Origin: Planctomycetota bacterium
GTDB taxonomy: Bacteria; Planctomycetota; Phycisphaerae; Sedimentisphaerales; Anaerobacaceae
DNA: 7,512 nucleotides
NCBI GenBank assembly: GCA_013202635.1
Contig: JABMRO010000607.1
Location: forward strand, 1 to 7,512
Direction of reading: 5' to 3'
Positions 1 to 7,400 of the stretch are shown here, piece after piece. Below the pieces are notes generated by a model. The model worked only from the letters and a program-made list of their open reading frames with translations, was not told where the DNA came from and did no database searches. Positions within the stretch are counted from its first letter, which is position 1; every line of letters begins with the position of its first letter. Made by a program: the position numbers and the translations under genes.

Positions 1-471
1 CCATATAACAGCACGGTTATATTCTTTCCGCCTGACGGAATAGAAGTGCTTTACAAGGCGGATACTTTCACAGGCAATTTCATAAGAGTTACTTTTCTAA
101 TACTGTTTCGTTTGATTTTTCTGGCATGCCTGGGCACATTAGCCTCGACTTTTTTGTCTTTCCCTGTGGCTATACTGCTCTGCCTTGTACTTTTTTCAAC
201 GTCCTGCTTCAGCGGCTTTGTCATCGAATCCTTCAGCTTTCTAAGTGAAAACGTTAGTGTGATCTACACTTACACTATCAAGTGGATGGTCAGGCTTTTG
301 CCGCAGTTTGACAAATACAATCCTACCATGTTCATGGTTCCCGGGCTATTATTAAGCTGGACGGTTTTAGCCAGGTGCGCCGTTGTCATGGTTTGTATTA
401 AATCACTTTTATTGCTGGTTCTTGCCTTAATTATTTTCAGCTATCGGGAAATTGCAAAAATTATTGTGTAG
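1..471 (+). CDS. ABC-2-type transporter permease, C-terminal part (5' end outside window)
   Basis: The reading frame is open from base 1 to a TAG stop at 469-471. The 156 visible residues are therefore the end of a longer protein, and the internal GTG at 46 is unlikely to be the true start. Two hydrophobic segments lie at about residues 29-51 and 54-75. A polar stretch follows, containing an L-L-P-Q-F-D-K-Y-N-P motif, and a last hydrophobic segment at about 126-146 ends in S-Y-R-E-I-A. This arrangement resembles the C-terminal half of ABC-2-type permeases that I associate with planctomycetes: paired helices, a loop with 'LP.F..(F/Y)NP', then a final helix ending 'RRE(I/L)A'. Such proteins sit in the cytoplasmic membrane and pair with an ATPase subunit, which is not visible here. 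The substrate cannot be told. The next gene begins 18 bases downstream, so the two are probably co-transcribed. Membrane topology is clear; the permease assignment is moderate, from remembered family resemblance. Confidence 0.6.
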   Translation, partial: PYNSTVIFFPPDGIEVLYKADTFTGNFIRVTFLILFRLIFLACLGTLASTFLSFPVAILLCLVLFSTSCFSGFVIESFSFLSENVSVIYTYTIKWMVRLLPQFDKYNPTMFMVPGLLLSWTVLARCAVVMVCIKSLLLLVLALIIFSYREIAKIIV

Positions 472-489
472 TACATTTTTACGGTTTTT

Positions 490-2277
490 ATGCGTTTACG
501 AGACAAAATAATCTGTTTTGTTTGTATAGTTCTTGCAGTTGGTTTATTTATCGGCGCCGGCATACAGCTCGACTCCATAAATCGCCAGCGTCAGGATATG
601 AATTTGATAATCGACACGCCTGAAAACATTCCTCCTTCACTGGCATTCGCAACCATTGCAACCGGAGCTTTTCGCGGCCTGGTCGTGGATATCTTATGGA
701 TGCGGGCGGATAAACTAAAAGAGGAAGGCCAGTTCTTCGACGCAAGACAGCTTGCCGAATGGATAACCATCCTGCAGCCTCGATTCGCATCGGTCTGGGA
801 GTTCCACGCATGGAATATGGCTTATAACATCTCGGTCGCCATACCAGAGACACAGCCGGATCAAAGATGGCAATGGGTCAGAAACGGTTACGAGCTGCTT
901 CGTGACGAGGCTATCGATAAATATAAGCTCAAAAATATTACGCTTTTCCGTGAGCTTGGCAGGATATTCCAGCATAAAATTGGCGGCGTATCAGATGATG
1001 CACACAAATACTACAAATTGCAATTGGCTCTGGCTTTGGAGCCGCTTCTCGGCCCCGCGGATAATCAGTATTTCGATGCACTCGCCGAAGCACCTGTAAC
1101 CTGGCAGGAAATTGCCAAAGACCCTAATACGGCATTAATAATCGATGCGCTAAAATCAGCCGATAAAGCATTTTCAGACGATAATGAGTTTGTGAGCAAT
1201 TATCTATCTTTAAGGCAAAACTCCCAAAGGTTTGATCCCGCCGCCGGTCAGACAATTGACAATTTTAGGGGCACTGAAAGCCTCAAGAAGTTTGATATTT
1301 TCGCCAGGGCCTGGCAATTACGTAAGGTCTGGAAACTTGACCCGGTTATAATGCGAGAGATAAACAGAAGTTACGGTCCTATTGATTGGAGCGACCCAAA
1401 TACACATTTTCCTATGGATTGGCGGCACCCAGATAGTCACGCAATTTACTGGGCCGTCAAAGGTTTGAAAATAATTGCCGAAGAGGATGACCGGGAAATA
1501 GACGCAACCGAAACCAACACTGACCGCATCGTAGGTCACAGTTTGCAGAATCTCTTCCGTAACGGCAAAATATTCATCTACGAGTTACCGATTCCAGCAC
1601 CTTCGCAGGATTCTTCACAGCAACCTCATGAACAGATATACAAAGAGGTGTTTTTACGACCGGATTTGAGGATGTTTGAACCGTACAACAAGTCTGTTCT
1701 GGCAATTCTCGAAAAATACAAAGATGACGGAGACGAGGGCCGTTATGTATCCCTTCAGAACGGTCACCGTAATATGCTCAAAAATGCCGTAAATTCCTTC
1801 TATTATGCCGGGCACAAACGCCATGCACAAAAGATTTATACTCAACTAAGACAACTGTACCCCCTGGATGAATTTAAAAATCCGATAGTCGATGAATATG
1901 TAAAGGAACGCTTCAAAGAGGAACTCGATGCTATAGGAATAAATGACGCAAAAGAAATGATTACTATGATGTTAAGGGACAGTTATTACTTATATGCAAT
2001 TCGAGATGACGATGGTTCATTCAATAGTGAACAAATGGCAGAACAAGTATGGGACTATTACAGGGTAAAACATGATGACCCTGAATTTAGGATTAACCTG
2101 CCCACACTTCCACAGTTTAGATCCTTTGCGCTGCGTGATTTCCTGAATGACCAGCTATATCCACCTTACTTAAGACAGACTCTGCTTGGGCGGATAAGAA
2201 TCGAAAAACAGGAGCTTTTCAAGCAATTAGAAGCCGAAGTAGAAAAACTCAGGAAACAATCAGAACAAGCAAAATGA
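490..2277 (+). CDS. Membrane-anchored TPR-like protein of unknown function
   Basis: This is a complete 595-residue protein. The frame is closed by the preceding gene's stop at 469-471 and the first start codon after it is the ATG at 490, so the start is secure although no Shine-Dalgarno sequence precedes it. Residues 7-27 form one hydrophobic segment behind basic residues (M-R-L-R-D-K), with no clear signal-peptidase site or lipobox, so an uncleaved anchor with the bulk outside the cytoplasm is likely. Residues 44-118 look like a conserved core: a P-E-N-I-P-P-S start, then a helical pair around 81-114 (F-F-D-A-R-Q-L-A-E-W-I-T-x-L-Q-P and W-E-F-H-A-W-N-M-A-Y-N-I) that resembles a degenerate TPR. 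Another TPR-like helix lies near 431-458. Residues 293-320 carry a tandem duplicated motif ending H-A-I-Y-W-A. The C-terminus, about 567-595, is a charged probable coiled coil. No catalytic motif is recognisable. Its position 18 bases after a permease-like gene suggests a partner role in an envelope complex, which is inference. I recall similar unnamed proteins in planctomycetes but cannot name a function. Confidence 0.85.
   Translation: MRLRDKIICFVCIVLAVGLFIGAGIQLDSINRQRQDMNLIIDTPENIPPSLAFATIATGAFRGLVVDILWMRADKLKEEGQFFDARQLAEWITILQPRFASVWEFHAWNMAYNISVAIPETQPDQRWQWVRNGYELLRDEAIDKYKLKNITLFRELGRIFQHKIGGVSDDAHKYYKLQLALALEPLLGPADNQYFDALAEAPVTWQEIAKDPNTALIIDALKSADKAFSDDNEFVSNYLSLRQNSQRFDPAAGQTIDNFRGTESLKKFDIFARAWQLRKVWKLDPVIMREINRSYGPIDWSDPNTHFPMDWRHPDSHAIYWAVKGLKIIAEEDDREIDATETNTDRIVGHSLQNLFRNGKIFIYELPIPAPSQDSSQQPHEQIYKEVFLRPDLRMFEPYNKSVLAILEKYKDDGDEGRYVSLQNGHRNMLKNAVNSFYYAGHKRHAQKIYTQLRQLYPLDEFKNPIVDEYVKERFKEELDAIGINDAKEMITMMLRDSYYLYAIRDDDGSFNSEQMAEQVWDYYRVKHDDPEFRINLPTLPQFRSFALRDFLNDQLYPPYLRQTLLGRIRIEKQELFKQLEAEVEKLRKQSEQAK
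1378..1443 (+). repeat. Imperfect in-frame tandem repeat, 2 x 33 bp, inside the anchored protein gene
   Basis: Two adjacent 33-base units, 1378-1410 and 1411-1443, encode PIDWSDPNTHF and PMDWRHPDSHA. By hand count they match at 22 of 33 bases. P, D, W, P and H are identical in position, and I/M, N/D and T/S are conservative pairs. The spacing is exact and in frame, so an old duplication of an 11-residue motif is plausible. Convergence on a repeated structural motif is the alternative. Confidence 0.6.
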
Positions 2278-2299
2278 TTCTGCACCCATTGAGCTTAAT

Positions 2300-2316
2300 A
2301 CACATCTGAGAAGTGT
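2300..2316. promoter_or_regulatory. Short imperfect dyad upstream of the helicase start
   Basis: The 17 bases ACACATCTGAGAAGTGT form an inverted repeat about a central G at 2308, with seven of eight symmetric pairs complementary and one A/A mismatch. It lies in the gap between the anchored protein and the helicase, 19 bases before the ATG at 2336. It could be an operator. It is too tight around its centre to make a good RNA hairpin, and no T-run follows, so it is not a terminator. It does not match the E. coli or Bacillus LexA box patterns. A dyad this short can occur by chance. Confidence 0.2.
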
Positions 2317-2335
2317 GGTGCGGCCGGTTTCAGCT

Positions 2336-4459
2336 ATGGACGATACACTTGTGGAACAATTAACTCCTTCTCAGAAAAAAGCTGTCTTTCACCGTGAAGG
2401 GCCTTTGCTCGTTCTTGCCGGGCCGGGCAGCGGCAAAACCCGCGTAATCACATATCGCATCGCGGCACTTATTGACTCTGGTGTCCATCCATATAATATT
2501 TGTGCAATAACTTTCACGAACAAAGCCGCCGAGGAGATGCGCCAAAGAGCATTCACCCTTGGCGCCTGTGCCGGAGCGCATATCAGTACCTTTCACTCTT
2601 TATGTGTAAGAATTCTTCGCAAATACGCAGACAAAGCCGGTATTAAATCCAACTTCAGCGTCTATGACTCCTCCGACCAGGCCAGGTGTATCAAGCAGGC
2701 GGTCAAAGATTGCGAACTTGATACGACGAACTTTTCTCCTGCTCGAATGCTCGATGTTATTTCCACTTTGAAAAACAAGCTGATAGACGCCGAATCCTTC
2801 AGAAATGATGCCAACGATTTTTTTTCTAACACATTATCTGAAATATATCTGTGCTATCAGCGCATCCTGAGTGAGCGAAACGGCCTGGATTTTGATGACT
2901 TACTAATGAAAACGGCTTTTTTGCTGCAAAACTCCCCCGATGTTTGCCGCGAGCTTGGCGAACGCTTCAAATTCCTGCTAATCGATGAATATCAGGACAC
3001 AAATCACGCTCAGTATCGAATTGCCACAGCCCTTGCTTCACAGCACAACAATATTTGCGCTACCGGCGACCCGGACCAGTCAATCTACCGCTGGCGGGGG
3101 GCTGACATCCGAAATATTCTGGCCTTTGAAAAGGATTGGCCCAACGCAGTAATCATCAAACTCGAAGAGAATTTTCGCAGCACCCCGAACATCCTTGCAA
3201 TGGCCGACAGCTTAATTGCATTTAACCAAAATCGAAAAGATAAAAAGCTGATCCCAACCAAACCTTCCGGCAGGGATGTCAGCATAGATACTTTCGAGGA
3301 TGAGGCCCAGGAGGCCCAGGCTGTCGCCCAACAGATAAATGAGCTGACTAAAAAGGGCGCCAATCTCAAAGATATGGCCGTATTCTATCGTGTTAATGCT
3401 ATGAGCCGTGCTTTTGAAGAGACATTCATCCAGAATAAGATACCCTATCAGATTGTCCGTGGCATTGAGTTCTACAGGAGAAAAGAAATCCGCGACCTGC
3501 TCGCCTATCTGAAAGTCCTTGTCAATCCTGATGATGAAATTGCGTTATTGCGAATTGTTAATACACCGGCCCGTGGTATAGGAAAAGTAACGACAGATAG
3601 AGTTCGTACCTACGCCGCCCATAACCGAATCAATCTTTTTGAAAGGATGAAGAAGTCCGAGCATATCGAATCTCTTTCCAAAGGAGCAAAGGCAAAGCTC
3701 GCTGTATTTGTTAATATGCTCGAACAGTTCAAGAAAGACATCGATGGCCCGATCGCACCTCTTGCCGAGCGTGTTCTTAACGAATCCGGATTAGCCGACT
3801 CTTTCCTTGCCGCCGGGCCCGAGGGCGAAAGCGCACTGGAAAACGCTAACGAACTGATAAACGCCGCCGCTGGTTATGACAAACAGGCAGAGCAGCCCTC
3901 ACTTGTCGATTATCTTCAACAGATATCCCTCTTCAGTGACACCGATGCTTACGATAAATCCAGTGACCGTGTGGCATTGATGACTCTTCACGCCGCAAAG
4001 GGGCTCGAATTTGAAAATGTCTTTATCGTTGGTGTTGAAGAAGGGATATTACCCCACGAAAGGTCTAATTCCCGCGAAGACCAGGACGAACTCGAAGAGG
4101 AGCGTCGGCTCTTTTTCGTAGGCATAACCCGTGCTAAAACCGGTCTGCATATTAGTTACGCCCGATACCGGACAGTGCGAGGCCAGATGCTGCGGTCAAT
4201 ACCGTCGCAGTTTATTTTCGAACTCGGCCGGGAAATGTCCGAAGAAGCTGAAGAAGATGAAAGCTACGATGACCATGACCATATTAGCCAGGACACACCT
4301 CAGTTTAAGACAAACCAGTTAGTTCGACATAATTCTTTTGGTCTCGGCAGGGTCAAAGAATTCATCGAAATGGGCGAAAATAGCATCGTCGTAGTTCAAT
4401 TTAATTCGGGACATACAAAATCACTAATGGTAAAATATGCCGACCTATTAAAGATATGA
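2336..4459 (+). CDS. pcrA: UvrD/PcrA-family superfamily 1A 3'-5' DNA helicase
   Basis: This is an ATP-dependent 3'-5' DNA helicase expected to act in nucleotide excision repair, replication and recombination control. Counted from the ATG, the motifs run in order: Q motif L-T-P-S-Q (9-13), Walker A A-G-P-G-S-G-K-T (28-35), motif Ia A-I-T-F-T-N-K-A-A-E-E-M (57-68), Ib S-T-F-H-S-L (84-89), DExx box L-I-D-E-Y-Q-D-T (215-222), motif III G-D-P-D-Q-S-I-Y-R-W-R-G (244-255), IV E-E-N-F-R-S-T (277-283), a G-I-E-F-Y-R-R-K-E-I-R-D block (376-387), V T-L-H-A-A-K-G-L-E-F (550-559) and VI E-E-E-R-R-L-F-F-V-G-I-T-R-A-K (587-601). After an acidic linker (about 634-653), residues 663-707 form the Tudor-like tail (V-R-H-N-S-F-G-L-G-R-V), which in PcrA/UvrD contacts RNA polymerase. 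The length of 707 residues is normal and no key residue is missing. I chose the ATG because it places the Q motif at the usual distance; GTG at 2315 or 2318 would add 7 or 6 residues. The assignment is firm at family level; PcrA versus UvrD naming is a convention. Confidence 0.96.
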   Translation: MDDTLVEQLTPSQKKAVFHREGPLLVLAGPGSGKTRVITYRIAALIDSGVHPYNICAITFTNKAAEEMRQRAFTLGACAGAHISTFHSLCVRILRKYADKAGIKSNFSVYDSSDQARCIKQAVKDCELDTTNFSPARMLDVISTLKNKLIDAESFRNDANDFFSNTLSEIYLCYQRILSERNGLDFDDLLMKTAFLLQNSPDVCRELGERFKFLLIDEYQDTNHAQYRIATALASQHNNICATGDPDQSIYRWRGADIRNILAFEKDWPNAVIIKLEENFRSTPNILAMADSLIAFNQNRKDKKLIPTKPSGRDVSIDTFEDEAQEAQAVAQQINELTKKGANLKDMAVFYRVNAMSRAFEETFIQNKIPYQIVRGIEFYRRKEIRDLLAYLKVLVNPDDEIALLRIVNTPARGIGKVTTDRVRTYAAHNRINLFERMKKSEHIESLSKGAKAKLAVFVNMLEQFKKDIDGPIAPLAERVLNESGLADSFLAAGPEGESALENANELINAAAGYDKQAEQPSLVDYLQQISLFSDTDAYDKSSDRVALMTLHAAKGLEFENVFIVGVEEGILPHERSNSREDQDELEEERRLFFVGITRAKTGLHISYARYRTVRGQMLRSIPSQFIFELGREMSEEAEEDESYDDHDHISQDTPQFKTNQLVRHNSFGLGRVKEFIEMGENSIVVVQFNSGHTKSLMVKYADLLKI
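3302..3319 (+). repeat. Perfect 9-bp tandem duplication in the helicase gene
   Basis: GAGGCCCAG occurs twice back to back (3302-3310 and 3311-3319), in frame, giving E-A-Q-E-A-Q in a surface-type helix of the helicase that follows the F-E-D residues. The frame is unaffected. It may be a recent slippage duplication or simply a helical heptad-like run. Confidence 0.5.
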
Positions 4460-4466
4460 AAACTTC

Positions 4467-4472
4467 AGGAGG
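4467..4472 (+). promoter_or_regulatory. Strong Shine-Dalgarno site for the DUF5107-TPR gene
   Basis: AGGAGG lies six bases before the ATG at 4479, in the 19-base gap after the helicase stop at 4457-4459. It fixes the start of the downstream gene. Neither of the two preceding starts in the window has a comparable site, so this gene may be translated more efficiently than its neighbours. Confidence 0.85.
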
Positions 4473-4478
4473 ATTCAT

Positions 4479-7400
4479 ATGGCTGGCAACAAATATTTTA
4501 CCAGAGTGGCTATCTTTTCAATCACATTAATCACTTTCTTTATAAACCCGGCTCGGGCAGATTCAACCGTAAAGATATATGAAGAGCCGCTGATGATTCC
4601 TACTTACCAGGTGGGCAAACCAGACCCAAATCCAAGGTTCTATACCGGCAGGACATACCAGGGGGCACAAGGGCGAGTATATCCTTATCCGATGCAGGAC
4701 GTATTGACCGATAGTCGCAAGGACAAAACTTACAAGGCGGTTTACCTTGAAAATGAATATGTGAAGGTTTGTGTTCTTCCGGAAATCGGAGGGCGTGTTT
4801 TTTCCGCATTAGACAAAACAAATAACTACGACTTTCTTTATCGCCAGCACGTGATAAAGCCAGCCCTTATTGGAATGCTCGGTGCGTGGATCTCCGGGGG
4901 TATAGAATGGTGCATCCCTCACCATCACAGAGCTACAACCTTTATGCCGGTTGACTACACGCTGCAAGAGAATCCTGATGGCAGTAAAACCGTGTGGGTG
5001 GGGGAGATAGAGCTTCGCCATAGAATGAAATGGGTGATAGGTATAACCGTCTATCCGGAAAAATCCTATATGGAAGCAACTATTAAGATTATTAATCGAA
5101 CGCCGTTCGTTAATTCTATTCTGTGCTGGGCAAATGTTACTGTCCATGCAAATCAAGACTATCAGGTAATTTTCCCTCCAGGTACGGAATATGCCACTTA
5201 CCATGGGAAGAACCAGTTTGCACGTTGGCCGATTTCACACGAATCTTACTCCGGAGTGGATTACACAAAAGGAGTGGACCTCAGTTGGTGGAAGAATCAT
5301 CCATCGCCAATATCATTTTTTGCCTGGAACTACCAGGACGACTTTTTTGCAGGCTATGACCACGCCAAAGAAGCCGGTACTGCTTACGTGGCCAATCATC
5401 ATATCGCTCCAGGCAAAAAGTTGTGGGAATGGGGCCCGGGTCCTCGCGGCCAAATGTGGGACAAAATTCTCACCGAAACCGACGGCCCTTATATAGAGAT
5501 TATGGCAGGTGCCTATTCGGACAATCAACCGGATTATAGCTGGATACAACCTTATGAAGTGAAAATTATTAAGGAATACTGGTATCCTATTCGGCAAATA
5601 ACAAGTGTAAAGAACGCAAACCTTAAGGCTGCCGTAAATCTGGAGGTTTCTGAGAAAAATACAGCACAAATCGGTTTTAACGCTACATCAGCGTACAAAA
5701 ACGCAAAGGCGATACTAACTGCTGATGATAAGGTGGTTTTCAGACAGCGGATTGATATTGGGCCGGATAAACCGTTCAGTAAAGAAGTTGCTCTGGCCGC
5801 CGGCGTAAGAGAGAAAGATTTGCGAGTTTCGCTGCTGTCCTCAACCAGCGAAGAACTTATAGCCTACAAGCCGGTAGAAAAGGAAGGGGCTCCGATGCCA
5901 AAACCGGTTGAACCTCCGCCTGCTCCCGAAGACATTACAACAGTTGAAGAACTTTATTTAACAGGTCTTCGCCTCGATCAATTTCACAGTGCGGCTCTTG
6001 AGCCATATCCCTATTATGAAGAAGCATTAAGAAGAGACCCAGGGAATTCGCGGGTCAATACGGAGCTTGGAATTCTTTACCTCAAGCGGGGAATGTTTAA
6101 AGAGGCGCAGGAAAAGTTGAATCAGGCAGTCAAACGAATCGCAAAAAATTATACCAGCCCTAAAAGCGGTCGAGCCTACTACTATCTGGGACTGGCTTTG
6201 AAGTTTCAGGGCAAGTATGATGCCGCGTACGACGCCTTATATAAGGCGACATGGAGTTACGGATTTCATACGGCCGCGTATTACCATCTGGCAGAAATAG
6301 ATTGCATCAGGAAAGATTTTGAGACAGCCTTGAAACATATAGACCGCTCAATTGCCACAAATACCTGGAACACAAAGGCTTTGAACTTAAAGTCTGCGGT
6401 GCTTAGACAATTGGGACGGTTTGAAGACGCGGCTCAAGCAGCATTAAAGACTCTGGATTTCGATACACTTGATTTTTGGGCCGGACATGAGCTTTACCTC
6501 GCAAAAAAAGCTGCGGGTCTTAGAAGAGAATCAAAAGAAGCTTTGAAAACATTAAAGGTAAAGAGCCGGGGAGAGGTACAGTCTTATCTTGAAATGGCGG
6601 TTGATTACGGCAATTGTGGTTTATGGGATGAAGCAATTGAGTGCCTTTCTATATTATTAGATTCAAATAAAAAGGCACGCCAGTACCCAATCGTCTATTA
6701 TTATCTCGGTTATTGTTACCGGAAAAAGGGAAACAATAAAAGGGCTTCCAGGTACTACCACATGGCAAGCAAGATGCCCCCCGATTACTGTTTTCCATTC
6801 CGCTTGGAAACGATAGATGTGCTCAGAAGTGCTGCGAATAATAATCCTACGGACGCACTCGCTCCTTATTATCTCGGAAATCTTCTTTATGACCATCAGC
6901 CTGAAAGAGCAATAAAAGAATGGGAAAAATCGCAAGATTTGAATGACAATTTTTCAACAGTCCATCGAAATCTTGGATTGTCCTATGTGAGGATGGAGAA
7001 TAATATTCCCAAAGCCATTGCCAGCCTGGAAAAAGCAATAGCTTGTGATAAAAAGGACCCAAGAGTCTATTATGAACTGGACCTGCTTTATGAGGCGGGG
7101 GGGGCGGCACCTGAGAAAAGACTCAAGCTTCTGGAAAATAATCATAGTACGATAACAAAACGTGATGATGCTCTATCTCGGGAAATCGCTCTCTTTGTGC
7201 TTTTACAGCAATATGATAAGGCGATTGAATTACTTGCCGGCCGGAACTTCCATACGTGGGAGGGTGGAGGGCGGATACACAACGTTTACGTCGATGCTCA
7301 TCTGCTCAGAGGTCAAAAGAAGTTTGACAGCAAAAGATATCGTGAGGCACTCAATGATTTTGAAGCGGCACTCGAATATCCTGAAAATTTAAGAGTAGGA

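Noticed and set aside
548..975. Minus-strand open frames opposite the anchored protein gene
   Set aside because: They overlap a well-supported plus-strand gene, have no family resemblance and no ribosome binding site; they are shadows of its codon pattern.
2278..2335. Rho-independent terminator between the anchored protein and the helicase
   Set aside because: The only dyad has almost no loop and is not followed by a T-run.
4400..4478. Promoter for the DUF5107 gene within the end of the helicase
   Set aside because: An AT-rich TAAAAT-like stretch is present but no convincing -35 partner at proper spacing is visible.
4809..5204. 131-codon minus-strand open frame opposite the DUF5107 gene
   Set aside because: It lies entirely opposite conserved DUF5107 blocks and its translation shows no domain or membrane pattern.
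5191..5496. 101-codon plus-strand frame inside the DUF5107 gene
   Set aside because: It is an alternative-frame shadow; the main frame is continuous with family motifs on both sides.
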